NCBI RefSeq assembly: GCF_018327705.1
Contig: NZ_BNEM01000002.1
Location: 1,736,001-1,800,000 of the forward strand
Reading direction: 5' to 3'
Origin: Catellatospora sp. TT07R-123
GTDB taxonomy: Bacteria; Actinomycetota; Actinomycetes; Mycobacteriales; Micromonosporaceae
DNA length: 64,000 bases
The notes beneath the pieces are model-generated. The model was given only the letters and a program-made list of their open reading frames with translations. It had not been told where the DNA came from and searched no databases. The number at the start of each line of letters is the position of its first letter. Position 1 is the first letter of the stretch. This document shows positions 31,697 to 40,447 of this stretch, in pieces. Both the position numbers and the translations under genes were made by a program.

Positions 31697-34504
31697 TTAG
31701 GAGGCGATGGTGTGGGCTAGGGCGGTGGCGGGGTCGGGGTGGCGGGTGAGGAGGTGGTGGAGGGGGTTGTCGGGTGGGGTGGGGGTGGTCGCGGTCCAGT
31801 CGCCCTGGCAGCCGAGCAGGACCGCGAGGGCGTCCGTCGCGTCGGGACGGGTCGTGAGGAGGGTGGCGAGCGGGCCCGCGACCGCCGGGCCCGTCGGCGG
31901 CGTGCCGGTCGGCGCGGCGGCAGGGGCGGACCACGGTGGTGTCCAGGTGTCGAGGGCGGGCAGGCTGCCGGGGAACATGCGGCCTGCCTCGCGCGCGAGC
32001 AGCGCGACGTGGTCGCCGCCCTCCTTGCGCAGCGTGGTGATCAGCGTGGGCAGCCAGGGCAGCAGGATCGGGTCGGGCAGCCGCGCGAACGCCTTCGAGA
32101 TCGCCTCGACCACGAACCCGGTCAGCGCCGGGACCGGCTCCAGAGCTTGCACGAACCCGCTGAGATAGTGCGGATACGCGGGCAGCACCAGCGGGTTGTC
32201 GAGCAGCTGCTCGGTACGTTCCCGCAGCTCGGCACGGGTCAGGATGCCGAGCTGCTGCTGCGCCGCCCACAGCAGCGCGGTCTTGGCGGGCGTGGTCGGG
32301 TGCGACTGCGCCACGGCCAGTTCCAGCTGGGCCCGGTCGCAGCCCAGCGACAGGGCCAGGCTCTCCATGCTGAACAGGAAGCCGAGCATCGCGGCGACCT
32401 GCCGGGTGCCGGACTCGGCGTCGACGAAGGCGTTGGGCAGCAGGGTGCAGTAGTGGGCGTACCCGGCTTTGACGAACGACTCCAGCCAGGCGGGCAGCAC
32501 CGGCTCGGTGGCGCGATAGTGGGCCAGCAGCCGCCGGGCCCGCCGCAGCACCTCCGGGGCGTCGTCGACGGTGCGCTCGGCGGCGAGCAGGTCGACGGCG
32601 CGGGCGCCGAGTTCGTCGGCGAAGCGGCGGCTGCGCAGGTACAGCGTGGCGTCCTCGACCGCGCCGAGCGCGACCGCGGCGGTGGCCTGCGGTCCCCACA
32701 CGGCGCGGCGCAGCCGCTGTTCGAGCACCTGCTCGACGGTGATGCCCTCGTAGCCGAGTTCGATGAGTTCGCGCTGGTGGGTGCCGAGCGCGAGGTCCCA
32801 CGACTCCTGGATCGGCTTCTCGCCCAGCCGCCGCTGCCCCATGATCGGGCGGGCGGCGCCGTGCGGCAGCAGGTGGCGCAGGATCCACAGCAGATCCGAG
32901 CACCGGGCCAGGGCCGGGTCACCGGCGATGTCGAGCAGCGCCCGCTGCACGCCGCGCTGCTCCAGCTTGAGGTTCAGCGGGGCGAGCCGGTCGTGCACGT
33001 CGCGGGCCAGCGGCGGCAGCGAGTCGTAGCCGACCTGGCCGACCCGGTCGCCGCCGAGCATGATCTCGCACAGCCGCCGCACGTCGCGCCGCCCGGGGAC
33101 GCTCTCCTTCTCGATGCAGGTGACGGCGGCGTCCTGGAAGTCGTACGGCGTGGGCCGGGCTCGCCCCCGCATGCCCGCGAGCAGGATCGACGTCTCGAAC
33201 ACGGCGATCGCGTCGGCGGTGCTGGACAGGTAGCCGTTGCGCCGGGCCAGCCGCACGATCTCGACCGACCAGCCGAGCAGCTCGTCCTCGTCGAGGGCGT
33301 CGAGCACGGGCGGGCGGGCCAGGAACCCCGACAGCCGGTCGGCGACCTGCTGCGACACCGGCGACACGACCGCCGCCGCCTTGGCCTTCTTCTTCCCGGC
33401 CGCGCTGCTGCCCTGCTGGCCCTCCAGCCGGTACGGCACGACGCCGGTGCGGGTCACGGACTTGGCGAAGACCGCCGCCGCGATCGACACCGAGCCCGAG
33501 GCCAGCCCGAACTGGGCCTCGATCGCGGAGTGGCTGGACGGGATCAGGCCGTGGTGCCACTTGGTGGCGGTGCGGGGACTGATCTCGTACGAGTCGTCGC
33601 CGTGCAGGCCGAACTCGGCGACATGGCTGGCGGCGTGGAACGCGCCGCACACGTACAGGCAGTCGGCGCTGTCGGCGCCGGAGGCGGCCAGGTGCTGGCG
33701 CATCCGGGTCCACATGTAGCGCTCGCGCTCCTCGTCGGAGGCGACCCGGTCGTGCGCGCCGGGCGCCAGCCGCCGGAACAGGCTGCCGATAAGGACCATG
33801 ACCTGCCGGTACGTGTCGTAGTCGGCGTCGCCGAGGGGCTGCTCGACGAACTGGTCCCACCACTCCGACCAGTGCCGGACCTTGCCGTGGTGCAGCAGGT
33901 GCTGCTCCAGTTCGGCAAAGCGCGGCCGCAGGTCGCCGATCTCGACGCCGACGGCGTCGCCGTGCAGCTCGGCGCCTTCGACCGGTTCGCCCTCGGCAGG
34001 TTCGGCGGCCGGTTCGCCAGCGGCCTTGTCCTTGCGCGGCTGCCACTGGAACACGTGGTCGGTGGACCGGTCGACGAGCACCAGCTCGACCCCGGGCGTG
34101 TCCAGCGCGTACGCGATGGCCTGGTATTCGGCCGACGCCTCGGTGATCGGCGCGACCACCGACAGCGGCGACCACTCCTGCGGGAAACCGTCGAGTTCGG
34201 ACGCGAACGCCTGCACCGCCACCGGCAGCTTGCAGTTACGCAGCTCGGTGAGCAGCGGCGTCATGTCCTCGCACAGCTCCAGGTAGATGACCTTGGGCTG
34301 CTTCTCGCGCAGTCGCCGGGCCATCGCGATCGCGGAGGCGGGCGAGTGGTGGCAGACCGGGAAGATCTCCAGCGGCTCGGCCAGGGCCCGGCCGACGTCG
34401 TCGACGATGCCGGACAGGATCCCGGACAGCGCGTCCGGGGTGTCCGACATCGCCGCGGCGGCGTCGAGCAGCTGCGAGCGCAGCGCGTCGAAGGTGTGCG
34501 TCAT
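31697..34504 (-). CDS. DUF5682 family protein (YehM-like), last gene of MoxR-vWA operon
   Basis: A 935-residue cytoplasmic protein. The N-terminal ~350 residues hold motifs conserved in the family: EIFPVCHHSPASAIAMARRL, KVIYLELCEDMTPLL, LYVCGAFHAASHV (paired His) and SYEISPRTATKWHHGLIPSS. These His/Glu-rich motifs suggest a metal-binding or hydrolase-like active site resembling the TraB/ChaN-like group, which is an inference. A Lys/Ala linker (GKKKAKAAA) separates a long helical C-terminal half, ending in a Pro/Thr-rich tail. The ATG at 34504 overlaps the stop of the MoxR gene (ATGA). It is always expected as a companion of the MoxR ATPase and vWA protein; the substrate is unknown. Confidence 0.85.
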   Translation of the reverse strand: MTHTFDALRSQLLDAAAAMSDTPDALSGILSGIVDDVGRALAEPLEIFPVCHHSPASAIAMARRLREKQPKVIYLELCEDMTPLLTELRNCKLPVAVQAFASELDGFPQEWSPLSVVAPITEASAEYQAIAYALDTPGVELVLVDRSTDHVFQWQPRKDKAAGEPAAEPAEGEPVEGAELHGDAVGVEIGDLRPRFAELEQHLLHHGKVRHWSEWWDQFVEQPLGDADYDTYRQVMVLIGSLFRRLAPGAHDRVASDEERERYMWTRMRQHLAASGADSADCLYVCGAFHAASHVAEFGLHGDDSYEISPRTATKWHHGLIPSSHSAIEAQFGLASGSVSIAAAVFAKSVTRTGVVPYRLEGQQGSSAAGKKKAKAAAVVSPVSQQVADRLSGFLARPPVLDALDEDELLGWSVEIVRLARRNGYLSSTADAIAVFETSILLAGMRGRARPTPYDFQDAAVTCIEKESVPGRRDVRRLCEIMLGGDRVGQVGYDSLPPLARDVHDRLAPLNLKLEQRGVQRALLDIAGDPALARCSDLLWILRHLLPHGAARPIMGQRRLGEKPIQESWDLALGTHQRELIELGYEGITVEQVLEQRLRRAVWGPQATAAVALGAVEDATLYLRSRRFADELGARAVDLLAAERTVDDAPEVLRRARRLLAHYRATEPVLPAWLESFVKAGYAHYCTLLPNAFVDAESGTRQVAAMLGFLFSMESLALSLGCDRAQLELAVAQSHPTTPAKTALLWAAQQQLGILTRAELRERTEQLLDNPLVLPAYPHYLSGFVQALEPVPALTGFVVEAISKAFARLPDPILLPWLPTLITTLRKEGGDHVALLAREAGRMFPGSLPALDTWTPPWSAPAAAPTGTPPTGPAVAGPLATLLTTRPDATDALAVLLGCQGDWTATTPTPPDNPLHHLLTRHPDPATALAHTIAS

Positions 34505-35613
34505 GAGAGGGTCTTGATCGCTTCGCGGCCGCCTTCGAGGAACTGCGGCCACAGGCCGCCTTCGGCCTTGCTGCGCGGCTCGACCACGCCGTGCCAGTAC
34601 TTGTTGAGGATGGCCAGGTCCTCCGGGGTGCGGCGGGCCAGCGAGCCGACCAGCGACCCGGCCAGGGTCTGCGGTTGCAGGGACCGGTCGCCGAAGAAGT
34701 TGCTGTGCAGGATCGCGTCCTCCAGGACGCCGATCTGCTCGGCGGTCGACAGGGCCGACTCCAGCTTCTCGTCGTCGCTGCCCGCCGACGCGGCGGCGGC
34801 GCGCAGGTCGGCGAAGCTCTGGAGCAGGATGTCCAGCAGCGTCGGCGGGACGTCCAGCTCGATCTGGTGGCGGCGCAGCAACTCGACCGTGCGGAACCGG
34901 ACGATCTCGGCCTCGCTCTTCTTGTTGGTCACCACCGGGATGCGCACGAAGTTGAAGCGGCGCTTGAGCGCCGAGCTCAGGTCGTTGACGCCCCGGTCGC
35001 GGCTGTTGGCGGTGGCGATGATCGAGAAACCGGGCTTGGCGAAGACGATGTTGTCGTCGTCGAGCTCGGGGATGGAGACGTACTTCTCGGACAGGATCGA
35101 GATCAGGGCGTCCTGGACGTCGCTGGTGGAGCGGGTCAGCTCCTCGAACCGGCCGATGACGCCGTTCTCCATCGCGGTCATGATCGGCGACGGGATCATC
35201 GAGGCGCGGGACTGGCCGTTGGCGATGACCGCCGACACGTTCCAGGAGTACTTGATGTGGTCCTCGGTGGTGCCGGCGGTGCCCTGCACGACCAGGGTCG
35301 AGTTGCGGCAGATCGCGGCGGCGAGCAGCTCGGCCAGCCAGCTCTTGCCGGTGCCCGGGTCGCCGATGAGCAGCAGGCCGCGGTCGGAGGCGAGGGTGAC
35401 GATGGCGCGCTCGACGAAGCTGCGGTCGCCGAACCACTTCTGGGCGATCTCGCGGTCGAGGCCGTCGGCACGCTCGGAGCCGAGGATGAACAGGCGCACC
35501 ATGCGCGGGGACAGCCGCCACGAGAACGGCTTCGGGCCGGTGTCGACCGACTCCAGCCAGTCGAGCTCCTCGGCGTACTTCGTCTCGGCGGGGGCGCGCA
35601 GCATGTCAGACAT
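34501..35613 (-). CDS. MoxR-type AAA+ ATPase (YehL-like)
   Basis: A 370-residue AAA+ ATPase. Walker A is LLIGDPGTGKSW (residues 82-92). The Walker B region is GVIGRFEELTRS, with Glu-Glu in place of the usual Asp-Glu, followed by DVQDALISILSEK. Sensor 1 is SIIATANSRDRGVNDLS and an arginine finger lies in SALKRRFNFV. The C-terminal helical lid includes SLVGSLARRTPEDLAILNKY. MoxR ATPases act as chaperones with vWA partners, loading metals or remodelling complexes. Start ATG at 35613 has AGGAGA nine bases upstream, inside the end of the vWA gene region. It is followed by DUF5682 with an ATGA overlap. Confidence 0.92.
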   Translation of the reverse strand: MSDMLRAPAETKYAEELDWLESVDTGPKPFSWRLSPRMVRLFILGSERADGLDREIAQKWFGDRSFVERAIVTLASDRGLLLIGDPGTGKSWLAELLAAAICRNSTLVVQGTAGTTEDHIKYSWNVSAVIANGQSRASMIPSPIMTAMENGVIGRFEELTRSTSDVQDALISILSEKYVSIPELDDDNIVFAKPGFSIIATANSRDRGVNDLSSALKRRFNFVRIPVVTNKKSEAEIVRFRTVELLRRHQIELDVPPTLLDILLQSFADLRAAAASAGSDDEKLESALSTAEQIGVLEDAILHSNFFGDRSLQPQTLAGSLVGSLARRTPEDLAILNKYWHGVVEPRSKAEGGLWPQFLEGGREAIKTLS

Positions 35614-35624
35614 GGAGGGTTCTC

Positions 35625-36959
35625 CTAGGCGAGGAACTTTTTGAGTTCGAACACGAGCTTGCTGATGTGGCCGGAGATCACCGGCGTGCCGAGGTCCTTG
35701 AACCGCTGCCGGAACCAGGGGTTGACGATGCCCTGGCCGGAGCTGGTCACCGACCCGACGGGGATGAACTTCACGCCGGAGCCGTGCACGGCCGTGATGC
35801 CGTCGAACAGCGGCTGGGAGCGGTCGAACTCGTAGAAGTCCGAGATCCAGACCATGGCGGTGTTGCGCGGTTCGGAGATCTTCGGGCGGGCCATGGCCAT
35901 CGCGACCGGGCCGTCGTTGCCGCCGCCGAGCTTGGTGCGCAGCAGCACCTCGAACGGGTCGTGCACCCACGGGGTCAGGTCGATGGCCCTGGTGTCGTAC
36001 GCGATCAGGTGCACGTCGACCTTCGGCAGCCCCGCGAAGATAGAGGCCAGGATGGTGCAGTTGACCATCGAGTCGAGCATCGACCCGGACTGGTCCACCA
36101 CCACGATCAGCCGCGACGGCGTCGTCCTGCTGGCGGTGTGCCGGTAGAACAGCTTGTCGACGTAGAGCTTCTGGTCCTCGGGGCTCCAGTTGGTCAGGTT
36201 CTTCCAGATGGTGCGGTCGAGGTCCAGGTTGCGGTACACCCGCTTGGGCGGCACGCTGCGGTCGACCGTCCCCACCGCCGTCCGCTCCACCTGCGTACGC
36301 AGCACCGCCGCGACCTCGTCGACGAACCGCCGGATCAGCGACTTGGCGTTGGCCAGCGCCACCCCGGACAGGTTCGACTTGTCCCGCAGCAGCTGCTCGA
36401 TCAGCGACATGCTCGGCGTGAGCTGCGCGGCGAGCTTCGGATCGGCCAGCACCTCGCGCAGCTGCATCCGGCCGACCAGATCTCCTTCGAGTTCGCCCAG
36501 GGTCGCGCCCATACCGGCGCCGTCCGGGCCGCTGCCGGCGCCGCGGCCGCCGCGGCGCAGGCTGCCCGGCTCCTGGCCCAGCGCCCGCTCCAGCCAGCCC
36601 GCGTCGGACTGCCAGCGGGACAGCTGCGTGGCCGACACCGAGCCCGAGCCGGTGTCGAACACGTTGAGCAGCAGCTTGGCCGCCAGCGCGGCCCGGCGCA
36701 CCTCGGCGGCGCTGTCGCGTTCGCCGTCGGTGGTCTCCGGCTTCATCAGACCGTCGAACTCGGCGGCCAGGTCCGGGAAGCGCTGCACGATGGTGTCGAC
36801 CGACACCTGCGGGTCGAGCAGGGCGGCGGGCAGGCCGATGTCCTCGACGACGGCCAGGCCGGCCTGTTCGAGACTCGCCTGCTCCTCGCGGCTGAACAGC
36901 CGGGCGATGAGCCGCCAGTAGAGGACCTGGCGGCGGTTGAGGTCGGCGTCCAGGCTCAT
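35625..36959 (-). CDS. von Willebrand factor A domain protein (YehP-like)
   Basis: A 444-residue cytoplasmic protein whose C-terminal ~190 residues form a vWA domain. The MIDAS metal site is VVVDQSGSMLDSM (DxSxS), with TAMVWISDFYEFD carrying the later Asp. The N-terminal ~240 residues are helical and charged, with LYWRLIARLFSREEQASLEQ at the start and a Gly/Arg-rich loop (RRGGRGAGSG). In MoxR systems the vWA protein is the adaptor that binds the client through a divalent metal. The ATG overlaps the stop of the gene at 36956 (ATGA), and the MoxR gene begins 11 bases after its stop. Confidence 0.92.
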   Translation of the reverse strand: MSLDADLNRRQVLYWRLIARLFSREEQASLEQAGLAVVEDIGLPAALLDPQVSVDTIVQRFPDLAAEFDGLMKPETTDGERDSAAEVRRAALAAKLLLNVFDTGSGSVSATQLSRWQSDAGWLERALGQEPGSLRRGGRGAGSGPDGAGMGATLGELEGDLVGRMQLREVLADPKLAAQLTPSMSLIEQLLRDKSNLSGVALANAKSLIRRFVDEVAAVLRTQVERTAVGTVDRSVPPKRVYRNLDLDRTIWKNLTNWSPEDQKLYVDKLFYRHTASRTTPSRLIVVVDQSGSMLDSMVNCTILASIFAGLPKVDVHLIAYDTRAIDLTPWVHDPFEVLLRTKLGGGNDGPVAMAMARPKISEPRNTAMVWISDFYEFDRSQPLFDGITAVHGSGVKFIPVGSVTSSGQGIVNPWFRQRFKDLGTPVISGHISKLVFELKKFLA

Positions 36960-38335
36960 CGGCGCAGCAGCCTTCCCGCGCGTTCGCGCAGCACCTTGAC
37001 CGCGTCGGCGGCGGCCGCCTCGACCTTGGCCCCGGCGGCGTCGGTGGCCCCGCCCGCCCAGGCGCCGGCGTGCACGGCGGTGGTCTTGCGCTTGACCGGC
37101 GCCTCGACGGCGAGGGGCTGGATCGTCCAGCGGCCGTCCCAGCGCAGCAGGCCCAGGCAGGCGGTCGACGTGGCGACCAGCTCGGGGGTGAGCGGCCCGG
37201 CGTTGTGCATCCGGTCGGTGTCGACGGCCAGCTCCAGGCCGGGCAGGGTCAGGGTGATGCCGTCGTCGGTGACGGCGGCGGCGTACCCCTCGACGAGCAC
37301 CGGTTCGGCGATGCGGACCGGGTGGCGCTCCAGCGGCGGGGCCGGGGGCGCGGTCGCGGCGGCGAGCTGGATCCGGGCGGTGGCGAAGGCGTCGGCGGGG
37401 GCACCGGGTACGGCGTACGCGTCGGACCAGAGCAGGTCGCCGCCTGCCGTGACCGGCATGTCGGCCAGGTCCACGGACCGCTGCCCGGTGACTGCCGCCA
37501 GCAGCGAGCAGTGCCCGCGCAGCAGCTGCCACGTGCCCGGACCGGCGAGCGTGTCGACCTTCGGCGCGGACACGCTGGCCCGCACCAGGCGCGGGCCGTC
37601 GGCGGTCTCCAGCACCGCGTGGACCTGTGCCTGCACGGCTGTCGGGTGCTCCTGCAGGTCGACGCCGAGCGGCAGCAGCCGCCCGGACACGGTGCCGCCC
37701 GGCGTCGGCGCGAGCGCGCCCGGCTGCGCGAGCAGCACGGCCCGCGACCACAGGTCGGCCCAGCGGCGCACCGGTACACGCGGCATCGTGGCGCCGGGCG
37801 CGCACGCACGCAGTTCCCCCGCGAATCCGTCCAGCAGCACGCCGAGGCGGCGCAGGGGCGGGTCGGCCAGCAGGGCCTGCACCAGCTGGTCGGCCTGGGA
37901 CACCAGGTCGTGGTCGATGCCGCGCCACCCGGCGACGGCCAGTTCGGACAGCCAGGACCGGGCCGCGGCGAGCAGGTTCGCTCCCCCGGCCGAGGCGCCC
38001 GCGGCGCCCGGCCACGACGCGCGGGTACGTCCGCAGGCCTCGTCCAGTCGCGACAGCAGCTCGTCGTGGCAGGCGCCCAGCAGCGCCGACCGGGCCGCGG
38101 CCAGCGCCGCCAGGTGCTCGTCGGAGACCGAGCCCGCGACCGTCTTCTCGACCGCCTCGGCGACCCGGCCCGCCAGCGGCGTGCCCGACAGGGCCGCGGC
38201 CAGGGCGTGCAGCGCCGTGATCTGCTCGGCGCCGGGACGCAGCAGGCCGGGGACCAGCGCGCCGTCGAACCCGTCCACCACCTCGTACGCCTCGGCGACG
38301 CCGTCGCCCGGCGCGGTCAGTAGGTCGAACCGCAT
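36956..38335 (-). CDS. Uncharacterised operon protein (DUF5691-like)
   Basis: A 459-residue protein rich in Ala/Leu helices in the first half (ALHALAAALSGTPLAGRVAE) and beta-rich in the second (LLPLGVDLQEHPTAVQAQVH, GDLLWSDAYAVPGAP). A basic C-terminal tail follows (VKVLRERAGRLLRR). I cannot name the family with certainty; size and position match the DUF5691 proteins that accompany SWIM, vWA and MoxR genes in actinobacteria. It may be a scaffold, and its sequence is less constrained than its neighbours. ATG at 38335 shares one base with the SWIM gene stop (TGATG) and its own stop overlaps the vWA start, so translation is coupled on both sides. Confidence 0.8.
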   Translation of the reverse strand: MRFDLLTAPGDGVAEAYEVVDGFDGALVPGLLRPGAEQITALHALAAALSGTPLAGRVAEAVEKTVAGSVSDEHLAALAAARSALLGACHDELLSRLDEACGRTRASWPGAAGASAGGANLLAAARSWLSELAVAGWRGIDHDLVSQADQLVQALLADPPLRRLGVLLDGFAGELRACAPGATMPRVPVRRWADLWSRAVLLAQPGALAPTPGGTVSGRLLPLGVDLQEHPTAVQAQVHAVLETADGPRLVRASVSAPKVDTLAGPGTWQLLRGHCSLLAAVTGQRSVDLADMPVTAGGDLLWSDAYAVPGAPADAFATARIQLAAATAPPAPPLERHPVRIAEPVLVEGYAAAVTDDGITLTLPGLELAVDTDRMHNAGPLTPELVATSTACLGLLRWDGRWTIQPLAVEAPVKRKTTAVHAGAWAGGATDAAGAKVEAAAADAVKVLRERAGRLLRR

Positions 38336-38841
38336 CAGCGCACCGCCCCGCCCGCCGGGAACCAGTGCATCTCGGTCACCGGCTCGGTCGACGCGGCCAG
38401 CTCCAGGTACGACAGGTGCCGCAGGAACCGGGCGAACACCGGCGCGCCCGCCGTGGCCTCGTGCCTGGCCTTGATCGCCACGAGCACGTCCCAGCCGGTC
38501 GACGCCCCGTCGGGCAGGTCGGCGCGCAGGTAGCGGGCGACACGGTCGATGCCGTACTGCAGCACCGCCTCGTCGGCCAGGGCGCGCAGGTGGTTGCAGC
38601 CGCTGAGGCGGATGCCCCCGCACGGGCGGTTGTTGTTGGTGCTGCAGTGGAACGTGTGGTCGGCCGAGACCGACGACACGTACACCCGCTCGATGTCCGA
38701 ACCGCTCGACACGACTCCCTGCAGGCGTCCGTCGGCCAGTTCCACGAACGGCACCTTGGCGAGCTTGCGCGGCCGGGCCGGGGCGACGACCCGCGCGGCG
38801 CTGCGCTGCTCGAACGGTGTCAGGGCAGCATTCACCCGCAT
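38335..38841 (-). CDS. SWIM-like zinc finger protein (YehQ-like), first gene of operon
   Basis: A 168-residue protein. It carries three Cys and one His in FHCSTNNNRPCGGIRLSGCN, followed by H: a C-x7-C-x7-C-x-H arrangement. Canonical SWIM domains are CxC-xn-CxH, so this is a variant. Upstream, DIERVYVSSVSADHTFHC matches the beta-strand lead-in of SWIM domains. SWIM fingers bind DNA or protein. The ATG at 38841 follows AGGAGG by three bases; a GTG six bases later (38835) is the alternative. It begins the five-gene operon and faces the acetyltransferase gene at 38987. Confidence 0.82.
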   Translation of the reverse strand: MRVNAALTPFEQRSAARVVAPARPRKLAKVPFVELADGRLQGVVSSGSDIERVYVSSVSADHTFHCSTNNNRPCGGIRLSGCNHLRALADEAVLQYGIDRVARYLRADLPDGASTGWDVLVAIKARHEATAGAPVFARFLRHLSYLELAASTEPVTEMHWFPAGGAVR

Positions 38842-38986
38842 CCACCTCCTCGTCGGTGTTCCACCGGCCGTGATCGGCTGCGGCGGCGCGGGTGAAACTA
38901 CCGTCGCGCCCCGACAGTTTCCAGCCGGGCGCCCGGACCGGCTCGGCGTACCGTGGCGGAGAGTGTCGTGCCACCAGGAGGCGCCC

Positions 38987-39520
38987 ATGAGCCCGCAGGA
39001 TCGCCGTTCGCGCGTCGCGATCCGGGCGGCGGACCGGCCCGGCGATCTGGGCTGGGTGGTCATGGCCCACGGCGAGCTCTACGACCGGCAGTTCGGCTGG
39101 GACACCGGCTTCGAGGCGCTGGTCGCCCGGATCGTGGCCGACTACGCCGGTGCGCACGACCCGGTCCGGGAGGCGGCCCGGATCGCCGAGGTCGACGGCG
39201 TACGCGCGGGATGCGTGTTCCTCGTCGCCGGGGACGAGCCCGGGGTCGCCAAGCTGCGGATCCTGCTGGTCGACCCGGCCGCCCGCGGCCTCGGCGTCGG
39301 CACCCGGCTGGTCCAGACCTGCCTGGACTTCGCCCGCGACGCCGGCTATCGGCAGGTCACCCTGTGGACCAACGACGTGCTGACCTCGGCGCGCCGGATC
39401 TACCAGGCGTTCGGGTTCACGCTCGCCGACGAGCGGCCGCACCGCAGCTTCGGCCACGACCTCGTCGGCCAGACCTGGGTCCTGGACCTGGGACCGGCCG
39501 GGACCGGCGCCGAGCGCTGA
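38987..39520 (+). CDS. GNAT acetyltransferase (possibly MarR-linked type)
   Basis: A 177-residue GNAT enzyme. The acetyl-CoA loop is DPAARGLGVGTRLVQTCLDF; preceding strands are AGCVFLVAGD and KLRILLVD; the C-terminal part has SARRIYQAFGFTL and DLVGQTWVLDL. The sequence WVVMAHGELYDRQFGWDTGF resembles the GNAT part of fused MarR-GNAT regulators, but no MarR domain is fused here; a separate MarR gene occurs 1 kb away. Start ATG at 38987 has AGGAGG six bases upstream. Confidence 0.88.
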   Translation: MSPQDRRSRVAIRAADRPGDLGWVVMAHGELYDRQFGWDTGFEALVARIVADYAGAHDPVREAARIAEVDGVRAGCVFLVAGDEPGVAKLRILLVDPAARGLGVGTRLVQTCLDFARDAGYRQVTLWTNDVLTSARRIYQAFGFTLADERPHRSFGHDLVGQTWVLDLGPAGTGAER

Positions 39521-39534
39521 ACCCGGCTGTCCGG

Positions 39535-39921
39535 TCAGTACGACTGGAGCTCGATCAGCACGCCGTCGGGGTCGCGCAGGTGCGCCGTACGCAGCCCCGG
39601 ACCCCACTGCGGCCGGTCGGTCGGCGCCGCGACCAGCACCGCCCCGTGCTCGGCGCACAGCCGCGCGCCCTCGTCGACATCATCCACCCGGCACACCAGC
39701 ATGGCGGCGCCACCGCCGCCGATATCGCCCGCGATCGCCGCCATCCCCCGGCGGTCGAACAGCGACAGCAGGCCCTGGCCGTCGACGTCCCAGCTGGCGT
39801 ACGGGCCGCCCGCACCGCCCCGGGCCAGGTTCGCTCCGGCGAGCCGGGGCAGCACCGCCTCGTAGAAGGCGAACGACCGGGGAAAGTCCGTGACCAGCAG
39901 GCGGGGGTGCAGTGCGTCCAT
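39535..39921 (-). CDS. VOC superfamily protein
   Basis: A 128-residue VOC protein with one complete fold: MDALHPRLLVTDFPRSFAFY at the start, SWDVDGQGLLSLFD, MLVCRVDDVDEGARLC and HLRDPDGVLIELQSY at the end (the terminal Glu is a typical metal ligand). It may be a glyoxalase-like or antibiotic-sequestering protein. It is divergent from the MarR gene and shares a palindromic operator with it, which suggests the MarR protein represses it. The ribosome site is GGAGCGGAG. Confidence 0.85.
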   Translation of the reverse strand: MDALHPRLLVTDFPRSFAFYEAVLPRLAGANLARGGAGGPYASWDVDGQGLLSLFDRRGMAAIAGDIGGGGAAMLVCRVDDVDEGARLCAEHGAVLVAAPTDRPQWGPGLRTAHLRDPDGVLIELQSY

Positions 39922-39936
39922 GACTCCGCTCCATGA

Positions 39937-39958
39937 ATAGTGGGTGCGGACCCACTAT
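39937..39958. promoter_or_regulatory. Palindromic MarR operator
   Basis: Perfect nine-base arms ATAGTGGGT (39937-39945) and ACCCACTAT (39950-39958) with a GCGG spacer, between the divergent VOC and MarR genes. A -10-like TACAAT (39970-39975) lies 12 bases on, and the MarR ATG is seven bases after it. Confidence 0.72.
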
Positions 39959-39982
39959 AGGGACTGGCCTACAATAGGCGCC

Positions 39983-40435
39983 ATGGACCCCCGGGACCCG
40001 CCGCCCACACTCACGTCGATCGACAGCTACCTGCTGTCACTGACCGGCAAGGCCGGACGCGGCCGCATCGCCGACCGGCTCGGCACGCGCGGACTGCGGC
40101 TGTGGCACATGGCGGTGCTCGCCGCGCTCGCCGACTTCGGCCCCCACGCCCAGCGGGACCTGTGCGTCCGGCTCGACGTCGACCCCAGCGACATGGCGAA
40201 GGTCATCGAGCAGCTCGCCGACGGCGGCCACATCGAGCGCACCCGCGACAGCGCCGACCGCCGCCGCGTCCTCATCGACCTGTCCGGCACCGGCCGTGAC
40301 CTGCTCGCCGAGCTGGCCAGCGAAGCCGCCGAGGTCGACCGGCAGCTGCTGGCCGGGCTGACCACCGCCGAGCGGACCCGGTTCCACGCCCTGCTGACGA
40401 AGGTCTTCGCCACCGTACGCACTCTGCCGGAGTGA
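39983..40435 (+). CDS. MarR family transcriptional regulator
   Basis: A 150-residue winged-helix regulator. DLCVRLDVDPSDMAKVIEQL is the recognition region (helix-turn-helix at ~55-90) and DGGHIERTRDSADRRRVLID is the wing with its conserved DxRxxxxxLT-like pattern. MarR proteins bind small phenolics or oxidants and derepress neighbours. ATG at 39983 has no ribosome site; a TACAAT -10 element seven bases upstream predicts a leaderless mRNA. The operator at 39937-39958 indicates autoregulation. Confidence 0.9.
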   Translation: MDPRDPPPTLTSIDSYLLSLTGKAGRGRIADRLGTRGLRLWHMAVLAALADFGPHAQRDLCVRLDVDPSDMAKVIEQLADGGHIERTRDSADRRRVLIDLSGTGRDLLAELASEAAEVDRQLLAGLTTAERTRFHALLTKVFATVRTLPE

Positions 40436-40447
40436 CCGCACGGGCGA

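Noticed and set aside
31739-35644. A 1301-codon plus-strand frame antisense to the MoxR/DUF5682 genes
   Set aside because: Low-complexity Arg/Gln/Gly composition and full overlap with genes that have clear motifs show it is a shadow.
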